A program made the position numbers and the translations under genes. A stretch of 64,000 nt of DNA from Pseudoalteromonas galatheae (GTDB taxonomy: Bacteria > Pseudomonadota > Gammaproteobacteria > Enterobacterales > Alteromonadaceae), in the NCBI RefSeq assembly GCF_005886105.2, contig NZ_PNCO02000002.1, positions 496,001 through 560,000 on the forward strand, read 5' to 3'. A model generated the notes under the pieces. The model made no database searches, was not told where the DNA came from, and saw only the letters and a list, made by a program, of their open reading frames with translations. Below, in pieces: positions 17,568-27,486 of this stretch (positions within the stretch are counted from its first letter, which is position 1; each line of letters opens with the position of its first letter).

Positions 17568-18257
17568 CTAATCCCAAGCAGACTTCGAGCAGAGGTAACC
17601 CTTGCCCCACACGGTGATAAGCCTTGCGGGTTGCTCAAGATTGTCGCCAAGTTTTTTTCGCAAACGGCTAATACGTACGTCAACGCTTCTGTCTAATCCG
17701 TCGTACTCGCGACCAACAACGTGTTTATAGATATAGTCTCGGCTAAGTGTTTCACCAGCGTGGCCAGCAAGCGTTTTTAGTAAGTCAAATTCATAACTAG
17801 TTAGTTCAACTTCATCGCCTGCTAAATAGACCTTACGGTCCGATTTATCTATTTGTAATTCGCCCAAGGTGATCGAATCTGATTGTACCTCATCATTTTG
17901 TGTGCGCCTTATAAGTGCGTTCAATCGAGCAAGTAGCACGTAGGGTTCAACAGGTTTGATGATATAGTCGTCAGCGCCAATTTCGAGCCCTTTTACATGG
18001 TCGAAGTCGCTATCTTTGGCGGTAAGGAATAGAATCGGCCCTTTAAACTCACCGCGTGCCGCTTTACAAATAGAGAAGCCGTCAAGGCCAGGAAGCATAA
18101 TATCTAAAATTAAAATATCAGGTTTCTCGGCTTCTATTGCCTTAATGGCGTTTATACCATTGTGCAATTGAACAACTTCAAAACCGTTATGGATTAAGAA
18201 CTTTGCGGTTAACTCCGCTAATTTTACATCATCTTCGACAAGTAACACCTTAGCCAT
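17568..18257 (-). CDS. OmpR/PhoB-family response regulator, RstA-like
   Basis: A 229-aa regulator with a receiver domain (VLLVEDD at residues 4-10, phospho-acceptor Asp52 in ILDIMLPG, switch Lys in IIKPVEP) and a C-terminal winged helix (ELTSYEFDLLKTLAGH, then RSVDVRISRLRKKL). The ATG at 18257 overlaps the stop of the DUF3019 gene as TAATG and has GGAG 9 nt upstream; the TTG 15 bp earlier falls at that GGAG and is unlikely to be the start. It is the third gene of a four-gene operon and is likely to control the envelope genes at the front of it, although no binding site was identified. Confidence 0.9.
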   Translation of the reverse strand: MAKVLLVEDDVKLAELTAKFLIHNGFEVVQLHNGINAIKAIEAEKPDILILDIMLPGLDGFSICKAARGEFKGPILFLTAKDSDFDHVKGLEIGADDYIIKPVEPYVLLARLNALIRRTQNDEVQSDSITLGELQIDKSDRKVYLAGDEVELTSYEFDLLKTLAGHAGETLSRDYIYKHVVGREYDGLDRSVDVRISRLRKKLGDNLEQPARLITVWGKGYLCSKSAWD

Positions 18258-18646
18258 TAAAACACACTCCAATCGCTTCTAAGTTTACGTCTATATTGTT
18301 GATTGACGCTTGTGTGTACTTCAATATTTTGTTTTGCAACAACGTTATTTTTAGCATCTTTTAGGGTAAAGAGCATGGATTTTGAGAGGTGGATAATTTG
18401 TGTTGATTTTGCCTCCTTGGCGTGCTCCCAGCATTGCAATTTTTGTTGCTCTTGAAACAAGCATAAGCTCATTGAGGTCGGCGCGTACCAAGCAAATTTT
18501 GCGGTCATTTCACAACGTTGCCCAGCCTGTTTTACCATGCATGTAATCGGTTTTATTTCAAGACTGACATCATTGTTTTTTTTGGTTAAAGCTTGGCTAG
18601 ACGTGCTGAAAATTATAATTATTATTGAATACAGCCTAAAATTCAT
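18257..18646 (-). CDS. DUF3019-family small exported protein
   Basis: A 129-aa protein with a signal peptide (MNFRLYSIIIIIFSTSSQA) and a mature part with three cysteines and a beta-rich look. It resembles the DUF3019 family, which in Shewanella, Pseudoalteromonas and relatives lies between a MipA/OmpV gene and an OmpR-type two-component pair, exactly as here. The ATG at 18646 is preceded by GGGGGA and overlaps the end of the mipA-like gene by 11 bp. Molecular function is not known to me; co-occurrence suggests an accessory to the two-component sensor. Confidence 0.75.
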   Translation of the reverse strand: MNFRLYSIIIIIFSTSSQALTKKNNDVSLEIKPITCMVKQAGQRCEMTAKFAWYAPTSMSLCLFQEQQKLQCWEHAKEAKSTQIIHLSKSMLFTLKDAKNNVVAKQNIEVHTSVNQQYRRKLRSDWSVF

Positions 18647-19511
18647 ATTTTCCCCCGACAAACACCGTCGCGGTATAACTGTCCTCGACAATCGGGCTAT
18701 CTGTCATTGCATTATCTAGTTGTTGATACTTAGCGTTAAACTTGAATGTCCAAGATTTACTGACAGGGTAAGAGTAGGCAAAACTGATATAAGGTTGAAA
18801 GCTTGAACTACCTTTATACCACAGCGTACTATTTGCAATGTCTGCTTTGTCTATGCCGTAATAGTAGTCTATTAATTGTCGGCTCTTCCATTTTAGCCCA
18901 CCTTTAATAAAGACATAAGTATTTGGGGAGCTGTCAAAACGAAAACGGTAGCTAACGCCAATATCCGCATTGTAGCCCTGATAAGTATTGGTTATATCGG
19001 TAAGCCATGATGCACTGACTTTTACTCTATCGTTTACCACCCAATGGGCTAAAACACCACCATCAACGGCCCATTTTCTCGACTCGATTTCATCCAAAGA
19101 AATAGCGGTTTGCTCTGCGGCAAATTCACCACCTGGTAATTGCTCGCTGGCGTCAAACCCCATTTTTTGTACGAAGATGTTACTCGGGTGGAACTTCTCA
19201 AAATAGGCTTGCTCAGTGTTAAAAGTCCCGATCAGACTGAGATCAAACTTATCGGAGTAATAAAAGGTGTAGCCCAAGGTACCATTATCTAAAAAGAGAT
19301 GCTCGCCATAGTAACTAACGTAGGGAACGATGACTAAAGGGATATTCTCACCATCGTGAAGTGGGTTTGAGATCGCCCCACCGCCAAGTGCAATGCCAAA
19401 CCGCCATTTGTCGACTGGCGTGCATTCGCTGTCATTTGCATCACATGGCACCGCTGTGGCATTTACCTGAGTGGTAACCAACAAGGCTAAGGCCATTAAA
19501 AACTTATTCAA
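18636..19511 (-). CDS. MipA/OmpV-family outer membrane protein
   Basis: A 291-aa predicted outer-membrane beta-barrel: signal peptide ending near NATA, alternating amphipathic strands (WRFGIALGGG, YSYPVSKSWTFKFNAKY) and a final strand ending in VGGKYEF with terminal Phe. MipA/OmpV proteins are porin-like or MltA-interacting barrels. A TTG start at 19511 is chosen because GGAG lies 6 nt upstream and it gives a normal signal peptide; the frame runs back to 19544. It is the first gene of the operon with DUF3019, regulator and kinase, which overlap or nearly overlap one another. Confidence 0.8.
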   Translation of the reverse strand: MNKFLMALALLVTTQVNATAVPCDANDSECTPVDKWRFGIALGGGAISNPLHDGENIPLVIVPYVSYYGEHLFLDNGTLGYTFYYSDKFDLSLIGTFNTEQAYFEKFHPSNIFVQKMGFDASEQLPGGEFAAEQTAISLDEIESRKWAVDGGVLAHWVVNDRVKVSASWLTDITNTYQGYNADIGVSYRFRFDSSPNTYVFIKGGLKWKSRQLIDYYYGIDKADIANSTLWYKGSSSFQPYISFAYSYPVSKSWTFKFNAKYQQLDNAMTDSPIVEDSYTATVFVGGKYEF

Positions 19512-19739
19512 CTGGAACTCCGGTATTGGGGTTGGGCTTTGCACTTTTTTTGCAGATATTTTTCTTTGACCAAACGTCTGTCAATTAAAGCACAACATCG
19601 CTACTAGTCTAATTTACCAGCCGTCGTACAAATTACCAGAAAGGGTAACATTAAATAACAAAACAAGTTGCGAAGATAACAGAAATTTTTAACTGAAAGT
19701 TTAGGCTTAGTTTGCACTTAACTTACAAGGAAACAGATC

Positions 19740-21740
19740 ATGAAATGCAAGATGTGGCTCAGTCTTCCGCTTGCCGCTAGCCTATGCGCATGCGGTGGTA
19801 GTAGTGACAACAATGAAGACAAATTACCAGAACTTAACGCCCTGAATAATAGTTCGGCTCCGTTAAAAACGGCCTCTTCAGCTCAGTTTAGTCAGTTTAT
19901 CAAAAACGGTATTTTCGTTGCCAGTGGTGGATTGAGTAATAGTGATGACTTGGAAAACCCATCAACAACGGATAGTGAGCCTTATTCCGGTACAAACCAA
20001 CTGGTTGACGGTGTGTCAGAAAGTGATCGAATTAAATTTGATGGCCGATATCTATTTATTGCAGGCTCAACGGGTGTCGCATATCAAGATGCTGACAATA
20101 AGACCTTTGTGCGTATCTTGGACACCAATGCTGGCGATGTTCCTACCCAAGTTAATGAGTTAACAGTGTCAGACTCTGAATTTGCCAGCCAAAACCTTTA
20201 CCTTCAAGACAATCAGCTTGTTAGTGTATTAATGGATTATGAGTATGATTTTGCTGATGATATGTCTGAGCTAGACGTTCAACCTGAGATAAATTATCAA
20301 GGAGTGATTGAACTTGCCTTTAGTGACGTTGCATTACCAGCGCAAGCGGAAGTTGAAAAACGTTTTCAAATCGATGGCTCATTAGTTGGTAGTAGGTTAA
20401 TTGGTGACAAACTTTACGTTATCGCAGACCATACGCTGAGCTATAGTGATTTTAATCCTGCTGATAAAGTAGCAAGTTACAATCGTTTAATGAACACCAA
20501 CGTTAACGATTTATTACCTAAATTTAGAAACTTAACGCAAGGAAGTGCGGAGCCATTAGTGGCTGCAGATGGCTGTTTTTTACCAGCCGATGCCACTGCA
20601 AAAGATGGCTATAATGGCCTAACAACAGTCACCGAAATTGACATTCGTAACCCTGATGATGTGAAGACAACTTGCGTCAGTACTCGAGTCTTTGGTTTTT
20701 ATATGTCAGCGACCGCCGTGTACCTATACAATTATGCATTTAACGATAGCGATGATGATGTGAAAACTTCACTCTGGGATCCCTCTGGTATGGTATTACA
20801 TAAATTGCTGTTAACGGATGAAGGGGTAACATATCAAGCAACAGGCGAGGTTGACGGCCAACTTTCGCGTGTCAGCGATTCTATGGCTGCCACGCGCTTT
20901 GATGAAAAAGATGGCGTGTTACGTGTGGTAACGAGTCAGTATGATACGGAGATTGGTAATAGCCATAAATTATATGTACTTAAACCAGAAGGTACAGAAC
21001 TCAAAACTGTGGCTACGCTACCAAATAGTCAAAACCCAACACCTATTGGTAAAGTTAACCCGGATACTGGGCTTGTGGATGAAGACGTTTATGCAGTGCG
21101 TTATTTCAATGATACGGCTTACGTCGTAACCTTTAGGCAGGTTGATCCACTCTATGTCTTAGATTTATCTGATGTATTGCAGCCTAGAATGGTGGGAAGC
21201 TTGGAGGTCCCGGGTTTTTCTTCTTATCTGCACCCAGTTGGTGAAGGCTTATTACTGGGGGTAGGCCAGCACATTGGCGACCCTGATGGAAACGTGCAGC
21301 CGGGTACCAAAGTCAGTTTGTTTGACGTAGCAAATCCTGCCGAGCCAAAGTTACTCAAAGATCATACTTTTGCAGGGGGGTTTACGCCGCTAGAATACGA
21401 CTACCGTACATTAGCCATGCTGAAAGACAATGAGTCCGTAACCAGATTCACATTGCCAGTTGTTTACTGGAATACGGAGCAAACGAGCGATAGCGATTAC
21501 AGTTGGTTTGCGCAAAATGAGCTTGCTGCGTTTGAAATTATCCAAGGTATAGATTCAACGCTCACTTACCGTGGCAGTAGTCGCGCAGCTGTAGCAACTC
21601 CTATAGACAATGATAAAGCACTCGGATATACCGAGGCCGATAGAGGGTTAATCCAAGCTGATAAACTACTTTATATCCATGGTAACTATGTCTGGCAGAG
21701 CAACTGGTTGACACCAGCCGACAACAGCGGACCACATTAA
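19740..21740 (+). CDS. Beta-propeller domain lipoprotein
   Basis: A 666-aa secreted protein with a type II signal peptide; the lipobox LCAC places the lipidated cysteine at about 18, followed by GGSSDNNEDK as a flexible linker. The motif DGVSESDRIKFDGRYLF near residues 97-113 matches the opening of the Beta_propel family, and repeated blades follow (YAVRYFNDTAYVVTF, LYVLDLSDVLQPRMVGSLEVPG). A likely surface or periplasmic lipoprotein. The role of the family is poorly known. Transcribed alone, with a good terminator behind it. Confidence 0.8.
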   Translation: MKCKMWLSLPLAASLCACGGSSDNNEDKLPELNALNNSSAPLKTASSAQFSQFIKNGIFVASGGLSNSDDLENPSTTDSEPYSGTNQLVDGVSESDRIKFDGRYLFIAGSTGVAYQDADNKTFVRILDTNAGDVPTQVNELTVSDSEFASQNLYLQDNQLVSVLMDYEYDFADDMSELDVQPEINYQGVIELAFSDVALPAQAEVEKRFQIDGSLVGSRLIGDKLYVIADHTLSYSDFNPADKVASYNRLMNTNVNDLLPKFRNLTQGSAEPLVAADGCFLPADATAKDGYNGLTTVTEIDIRNPDDVKTTCVSTRVFGFYMSATAVYLYNYAFNDSDDDVKTSLWDPSGMVLHKLLLTDEGVTYQATGEVDGQLSRVSDSMAATRFDEKDGVLRVVTSQYDTEIGNSHKLYVLKPEGTELKTVATLPNSQNPTPIGKVNPDTGLVDEDVYAVRYFNDTAYVVTFRQVDPLYVLDLSDVLQPRMVGSLEVPGFSSYLHPVGEGLLLGVGQHIGDPDGNVQPGTKVSLFDVANPAEPKLLKDHTFAGGFTPLEYDYRTLAMLKDNESVTRFTLPVVYWNTEQTSDSDYSWFAQNELAAFEIIQGIDSTLTYRGSSRAAVATPIDNDKALGYTEADRGLIQADKLLYIHGNYVWQSNWLTPADNSGPH

Positions 21741-21871
21741 CCTAACTCCCTTTAAATATTAGGTTGTTGTACACTGTTTCGTTGCCAAGCGGTGAACTGT
21801 AGCACTGCTTAACACAGCTTCAGAGTTAACGTTACTTTTGCTGAGCCTGTATCAGCGAAACAGTGATTTTG

Positions 21872-21896
21872 GCCCCGCCTAGCGCGGGGCTTTTTT
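21872..21896 (+). terminator. Rho-independent terminator
   Basis: Stem GCCCCGC / GCGGGGC with a CTAGC loop followed by six T. It ends the lipoprotein transcript and lies in the gap to the convergent TonB receptor gene. Confidence 0.85.
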
Positions 21897-21949
21897 CATT
21901 TAAAGATAAGGGGCTACTCAGTGGTAGCCCCTCGGATCAATGCAGAAGT

Positions 21950-24900
21950 CTAAAACTGGTATTTTGCGCCTATAAATGCAAAGCGACCAACACCTGAGCC
22001 ATAGGCACTATCAAAATTACCCGTGCCGCCAACGATAAATGGTCCTTTTTCATCGAATAAGTTGTTCACACCACCATAAAGTGAAAGTGTACGATTACCG
22101 TTTAGCGCCATACTATAGTTAACGCTCAAACTGTGAGTGGTAACTGACGGCAGCGCGCCTTGCCATAGCGGTTCTGGGTTGGTTATACAGGTTGTTTCGC
22201 CTTTTGCACAGCGCTCATTGTTCTTGGCGATAGCTGTTTGCCAGTCTTCGTATCTCGAGCGGCTCGCTTCGACTGCACCTTTATATTTTGTGCTCCAGCG
22301 TACACGCCAATCATCTTTATACCAAGTTAGTGAAATAGCACCTTTGTCTTCGAAAATATCTTCGTTTAAGTAGCCTTCATAAAGGTCTTCGTATTGTCCA
22401 TCGGGACCCGTACTGGTGATTGAGTATTCGATCACGTGTGTCCAATCGGCTTTTACCTTAAAGCTACCGTAATCGCTAGCGTCATACACATATTCTAGTG
22501 CGATATCGTAACCTTTAGTGCGGATCTCATCCGTGTTGATGACACGTTGATTAACTTCAAAAATCTGCCCTTCTTCATCGCGTTTAATATCACGACAAAA
22601 CTCGTTACTGTCACCGAACTCCATCGATGAAGCGTAACAAAACTTTATGATATCTTCATTAGCAAGCGAACTCACCGCATCATCGATTTTGATGTCGTAA
22701 TAATCTAGCGCAATTCTAAAGTCAGGTGCAAAGGAGGGCGCTAAGGATAAACCAATGGTGATGGTATCTGCGGTTTCCTCAAACAGCTCACTATTCCCTG
22801 AGTTAGGTGAGTAGCCGTTATTTTCGTCTTCAAAAGTACCTTCAGCGGCAATAGCAGCTTGTATTCCCGCATCTTTACGGCAATTGTCGTGGCCTGCATC
22901 AGTTGATGTTGCAGTAACACCATCGCAGATATCATCAAAGCTATCATAGTCGCCGCGAGGTGGTGACATCAGCTCTGTTATTGTTGGTGCTCTCATGGCT
23001 CGAGCCCAGTTAGCACGAATGGAGTAACCTTCGATTGGCTCGTAAATGAAGCCTGCTTTATAGCTTTGGATTAAGCCTGTATTTGCCCAGCTATAATCAG
23101 CGATGCGAGCAGAGATCTCGGCGTTAAGCGATTTTGCCATTGGCGCATCTTTTAATAGTGGCAGCGACAATTCGCCGAAGATTTCATTAACACTTACATC
23201 ACCTTCAAATGTGGGTACGTAGTTAAATGTTACGCCACCATTTGGTACGTTAGTTGATACGCTTTGTGTGTCCTTTCTATATTCAAAACCAAATGCCGAA
23301 CCAACGGGGCCGGCTGGAAGTTCAAATAAATCACCAGTAATAAAGCCAGATACGGTCACTTGGTCTATATCAGTCGTAATGGAAGGGTTAGCGCGAATAT
23401 AATTCGCCGCTTCGGGCGTGATTGAACCTTCACCGAACAAATTAATTGGTACACAGCCTTCAGCCCGAGCTTGTTCGTCTTTACACTGAACCGTACCATC
23501 AACAAGGCGCTCAGCATGCAGAGCCTGCTTGACTCGCGCAACGTAAATTTCGTTGCTACGGCTCTGTTCTTGTTTGAATTTTCCGTAACCTACAGAAACA
23601 TCCCACTCCCAGTCATCCCAGATGTAGCCGCGTAAGCCACCCCAAGATCTGATAGTCGTTCTTTCATTGCTATTGATGATGTTACCAACCTCGGTGAATA
23701 GCCTATCCCATTTTACGCCTTTTGAGCTTGCCTCTGCACGGATCGCTTCTGGCATATATGGATTATCATAAGGGATACGGCCCATGCAGTCTGAACCAAA
23801 TTTATTACTGTTTGGGTCATAGGTCACAATCGCATCGCACTCATCCTCACTTTCTGGTGATTTAATATTCCGAGAGGTATTACGGCTGTATTGCAGCTGG
23901 AAATAAGCTTCTATACCAGAATCAAATTCGTACTCTGTTTTAACTGCTGCGGAGAGGTCTTTGTCGGGCACCTTAAGCATAGTAAATTGGTTGAAGTGGA
24001 TACCATGAAGCTCTTCTTGCCAATCGTTACGTAAAGTTGTGCCGTCATACCAAAAGCCGGAGTTAGGTTTGGTACTGCTTGATTCATCAAATACACCACC
24101 GGGAATTGAGTCGCTCAAGCTAGCCCACTGTGACTTATCAATATCTCTCATGCAATGGTAAGCACTTTTTGTATCAGGATCGTAGTTGGCAGTGAGCATC
24201 ACGTTACACATACGGTCGTTATCGTAATCCCAGCTGTCTTGCTGCTGAGCACGCTCTCTATCCCAGTAGCTTAGTCCCTTTTCTTCGTCGTAAGTGGCAC
24301 TGACGAATAGGTAACCTTTGCCATTGTGGTAAGTCGTACCGTAGTCAGCACTTACTGTATATTCCTGAGCGCCGCCTTCGGTACTTTCACCACCTCTGAC
24401 ACTAAAAGTGGCACCCTCTTGGTCTTGCTGTGTAATTATATTTACGACTCCGGCTACGGCATCGGAACCATAGGCTGCTGATGCGCCACCGGTAATGATT
24501 TCTATTCTATCAACCATGCCTTTAGGAATGGTTGATAGGCTAACATAGTTGCCTGAATAGCTGTTTGATACTACTCTTCTGCCATCAATTAAAGTCAATG
24601 TTCTGCTTACGCCTAATTCGCGTAAGTCTATAGTTGAAAGTCCGGTATTTTGAACACTACCTTGTGAGTTACCGTTCCCCGTTCCTTCACTTACTTGAGG
24701 CATTTCTTCATAGAGAATTTCTGAAAGTGAACCAAAGCCTGAATCATTGAGCGATTCAGCCCCCATAGTTGCGATAGGTGTTGACACTGAAAAACTGTCG
24801 CGCTTGATACGAGATCCTGTAACGACAATCTTTTCCAATGACTGATCCTCACTTTGCAATTTAGCAACTGTATCACTTTGTTCAACCTGCTGAAGATCGA

Positions 24901-24985
24901 TTTGTTGTTCGTTTGCAGCAGCCGTATTGCTGCAAGCGAGCGCGATAGATAGGGCGAGTAATTTAATATTATTGTTAGGTGACAC
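21950..24985 (-). CDS. TonB-dependent outer-membrane receptor
   Basis: A 1011-aa receptor: signal peptide (to about AAAN), a plug domain (KIVVTGSRIKR, LTLIDGRRVV, IEIITGGASAAYGSDAVAGVVNI) and a long barrel ending in FAFIGAKYQF. The GTG at 24985 has GAGG 7 nt upstream. It belongs to the large IKR-type receptors common in marine gammaproteobacteria, which take up oligosaccharides, peptides or other large substrates. It lies across a palindromic intergenic region from a membrane-bound winged-helix regulator, which suggests that regulator as its controller. It is 5.8 kb from the siderophore genes with unrelated genes between, so a siderophore substrate is not supported. Confidence 0.9.
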   Translation of the reverse strand: MSPNNNIKLLALSIALACSNTAAANEQQIDLQQVEQSDTVAKLQSEDQSLEKIVVTGSRIKRDSFSVSTPIATMGAESLNDSGFGSLSEILYEEMPQVSEGTGNGNSQGSVQNTGLSTIDLRELGVSRTLTLIDGRRVVSNSYSGNYVSLSTIPKGMVDRIEIITGGASAAYGSDAVAGVVNIITQQDQEGATFSVRGGESTEGGAQEYTVSADYGTTYHNGKGYLFVSATYDEEKGLSYWDRERAQQQDSWDYDNDRMCNVMLTANYDPDTKSAYHCMRDIDKSQWASLSDSIPGGVFDESSSTKPNSGFWYDGTTLRNDWQEELHGIHFNQFTMLKVPDKDLSAAVKTEYEFDSGIEAYFQLQYSRNTSRNIKSPESEDECDAIVTYDPNSNKFGSDCMGRIPYDNPYMPEAIRAEASSKGVKWDRLFTEVGNIINSNERTTIRSWGGLRGYIWDDWEWDVSVGYGKFKQEQSRSNEIYVARVKQALHAERLVDGTVQCKDEQARAEGCVPINLFGEGSITPEAANYIRANPSITTDIDQVTVSGFITGDLFELPAGPVGSAFGFEYRKDTQSVSTNVPNGGVTFNYVPTFEGDVSVNEIFGELSLPLLKDAPMAKSLNAEISARIADYSWANTGLIQSYKAGFIYEPIEGYSIRANWARAMRAPTITELMSPPRGDYDSFDDICDGVTATSTDAGHDNCRKDAGIQAAIAAEGTFEDENNGYSPNSGNSELFEETADTITIGLSLAPSFAPDFRIALDYYDIKIDDAVSSLANEDIIKFCYASSMEFGDSNEFCRDIKRDEEGQIFEVNQRVINTDEIRTKGYDIALEYVYDASDYGSFKVKADWTHVIEYSITSTGPDGQYEDLYEGYLNEDIFEDKGAISLTWYKDDWRVRWSTKYKGAVEASRSRYEDWQTAIAKNNERCAKGETTCITNPEPLWQGALPSVTTHSLSVNYSMALNGNRTLSLYGGVNNLFDEKGPFIVGGTGNFDSAYGSGVGRFAFIGAKYQF

Positions 24986-25296
24986 GGGAGTCCCTCTTTT
25001 CTGATTGTTGTTGGTTTTTAGGGCTGACTGAGAAAGATAAATAACCTTGTTTGTTATTTATAATATTTGAGCAACAAAGAAAGCTACTCTTCACTCAGTA
25101 CACTCTCACTAGAGCTGCAACTGATGCAATAAGTTAGATATCTATTCTTTGACGTTTTTAACTCTATTTAATATCTTTGTGAAAATAAGTAATAAATACA
25201 GATTGTTATGATGATTTTTGTCGTGTGTGTAATTTATATCAAGGCGTCTATCGCGTTACTTTTGTCTTTTGGTGACTATTTTAGGTATGATTTACA
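24986..25296. promoter_or_regulatory. Divergent intergenic region with a perfect 9-7-9 palindrome
   Basis: AT-rich gap between the receptor and the regulator. At 25037-25061, ATAAATAAC and GTTATTTAT are exact reverse complements around CTTGTTT, about 50 bp upstream of the receptor GTG. This is a plausible operator for the adjacent CadC-like regulator. Nothing else recognisable. Confidence 0.5.
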
Positions 25297-27402
25297 ATGT
25301 ATTTACTCTTGGTTGGAAAAATGCGTCAAGGCACAACTTATAAGTTATTAGAAGTAAACGTTGATACAATCGGCCACCTGTTATCAAGCGGTAGGCAAAC
25401 TTGTTGTGTTCAGCCGAAATTTATTGAAGTGCTCACTGTATTGGCGCGTGCTTATCCAAGGGTTGTAACTCGAGAAGAGATTATTGAGCAAGTTTGGGAC
25501 GGTAACTTGTTTGTTGGAGAAAAGGCCCTTACTAACGCGATTTGGCACCTTCGCAAAACCTTTAAAACACTACTTGCTATTAGTGAAGAGGAGAGAGAGG
25601 CGTCCGAGCTAGAGATAATTGAGACGATAAGAAAATCGGGATACAGATTAAAAGTAGCACCAACTTTTACAAACGCTAGGATTAATTCAGATCCACACGA
25701 TATGCAACGCCCCTCCTTAAAGGCCAAAATAATGGCTGTAGTGACTATCTTACTGTTTGTATTATTTGCTTTTTTTTATTTTTTTGTCGGCCAATCAGCA
25801 CTTAAACCAACGCCTCAACTTGAAGAGGTAACCGACTACCCAGGGCGGGAGCTTTTTCCTAGTGTTTCACCGAACGAACAGTTTTTGGTGTTTGCTTGGC
25901 GCAAGCTCGGTAGTCATTCGGGGCTCTATCTAAAGCATTTAGCGCAGCCAGAATTACCCATTAAAGAGTTGACCAATGGCCCCGGAAACGCTTCAGTTTC
26001 GGTGTGGAGCCGAGATAATCGCACGCTTTTTTATATCGAGAAGCGAGCAGGCCAGTGTGAGATAAAATCATTGGATGTTATCACTAAGGTGCAGTCATAC
26101 ATTGCAAATTGCGTTTCGGATACGACAACGACGTTGACTTATTCGGTAAGAAATAATGTGTTGGGATTTATTGCGAACAAAGACCAAACAGGTGAGGCTC
26201 GGGTTACGCTATTAAATTTGAACGATCGAACGTCAACGGAGCTCGGTTGTGAAATAGACTGTGAAGGAAGTGAACTCGAAAGTGTAGAGTTTGCACCGAA
26301 TGCAGCCCAAATTGCAATCACTCGTAACTTACCTAATGGACTTGAAAATCTATACTTAAAAGATTTAGAAACAGGCAAAGAAATCAAAATACTAAATGGG
26401 CTTGATGATTTAAGGGGAATTAGTTGGCATCCTTCTGGCGATTATTTGGTTATCTCGTCTATTGAGCATGGTACACGTAGCGCATATAAAATTAGTCCTG
26501 AAGGCAAAACATTGGGCATCTTGCCTTTTGATGGGTTAAGTTATCCGAGTTTTAGCCGTTCTGGTCGATTGTATTTCCACGATTGGAATATCAAAACTTC
26601 TATTATGAAGTTAGATTTAAATGCACAGGTTGCTAGCTCCCCTTTTCCATTGTTACAGTCTCCAGTTAGTTTTCGATACCCTAATTACTCGCCTCTTTCC
26701 GAACGTATTGTCTTTGTATCTAACCAATCTGGCTTTGACGAAATCTGGACTTCCAGCTTGACTGGCGATAAACGTGAACAAATGACGACGTTGTCGTTGC
26801 AAGCCCTTCATCCTATCTGGTCGCCAGATGGTACAAAAATTATTTTTTTAACAAAGTCTCAGCAAGGAAGCCAACTTCAGCTTTTGGATGTCAATTCTAA
26901 GCAGGTTACTCAAATCGATACTGGACTTGAATATCATGGTAAGCCAAGTTGGTCTTCAGATGGAAGCGGTGTCTATGTTTCTGATGGCCGTGACTTGTAT
27001 CATTTACCACTTAGTTCTGAGAGTGCTCCTGTTAAGCTCACCAAAGGCGATGTTGCTTATGAGCAAGAAGGATTGCTTTACGTGTATCGCGGCGAATTGC
27101 AAGAAATGTGGTATATGGATCTGGCAACGGGAGTAGAAACGCTATTATTTAAAAATGCACATTTGGCTTCCAGTGCGAGTTGGTCGGTGTCACACTCTGG
27201 TATTTACTACTTATATGTGTGGCGAGGGGACTTTCGCATCAGCTATTTTGACTTTGCTAGTAAAGTGCATAAAGATATCATCCGTGTGCCAGAACGCAGC
27301 TTTAGCCGTAGTCGTGGCCTTGCCTTTATTGCGGAAAAACAGTGGTTACTTTTTACAGGCTATGAAACCCCGCAAGTTGACATTAAACAAGTCGAAATGT
27401 AG
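25297..27402 (+). CDS. CadC-like membrane regulator with TolB-type propeller
   Basis: A 701-aa one-component regulator. Residues about 10-120 are an OmpR-type winged helix (RVVTREEIIEQVWDG, ALTNAIWHLRKTF, IRKSGYRL). One transmembrane helix (MAVVTILLFVLFAFFYFFVG) follows near residues 145-165. The rest is periplasmic WD40/TolB-like beta-propeller with repeats such as LFPSVSPNEQFLVF, HPIWSPDGTKIIFL and KPSWSSDGSGVYV. Known relatives bind DNA from the membrane in response to an external cue. An alternative ATG at 25321 has GGA upstream. The divergent receptor is the obvious target. Confidence 0.85.
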   Translation: MYLLLVGKMRQGTTYKLLEVNVDTIGHLLSSGRQTCCVQPKFIEVLTVLARAYPRVVTREEIIEQVWDGNLFVGEKALTNAIWHLRKTFKTLLAISEEEREASELEIIETIRKSGYRLKVAPTFTNARINSDPHDMQRPSLKAKIMAVVTILLFVLFAFFYFFVGQSALKPTPQLEEVTDYPGRELFPSVSPNEQFLVFAWRKLGSHSGLYLKHLAQPELPIKELTNGPGNASVSVWSRDNRTLFYIEKRAGQCEIKSLDVITKVQSYIANCVSDTTTTLTYSVRNNVLGFIANKDQTGEARVTLLNLNDRTSTELGCEIDCEGSELESVEFAPNAAQIAITRNLPNGLENLYLKDLETGKEIKILNGLDDLRGISWHPSGDYLVISSIEHGTRSAYKISPEGKTLGILPFDGLSYPSFSRSGRLYFHDWNIKTSIMKLDLNAQVASSPFPLLQSPVSFRYPNYSPLSERIVFVSNQSGFDEIWTSSLTGDKREQMTTLSLQALHPIWSPDGTKIIFLTKSQQGSQLQLLDVNSKQVTQIDTGLEYHGKPSWSSDGSGVYVSDGRDLYHLPLSSESAPVKLTKGDVAYEQEGLLYVYRGELQEMWYMDLATGVETLLFKNAHLASSASWSVSHSGIYYLYVWRGDFRISYFDFASKVHKDIIRVPERSFSRSRGLAFIAEKQWLLFTGYETPQVDIKQVEM

Positions 27403-27486
27403 TCACTGATAATAGTTTTTTGGGTGATGTACTACTATAACAAAGGGCCTTGAAGGCGCTTAACTCTTAAATGAAGGAATTAAACA

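Noticed and set aside
21950..24985. Ferric-siderophore receptor for the NRPS product
   Set aside because: It is separated from the cluster by unrelated operons, paired with its own CadC-like regulator and of the large IKR type, so the link is unsupported.
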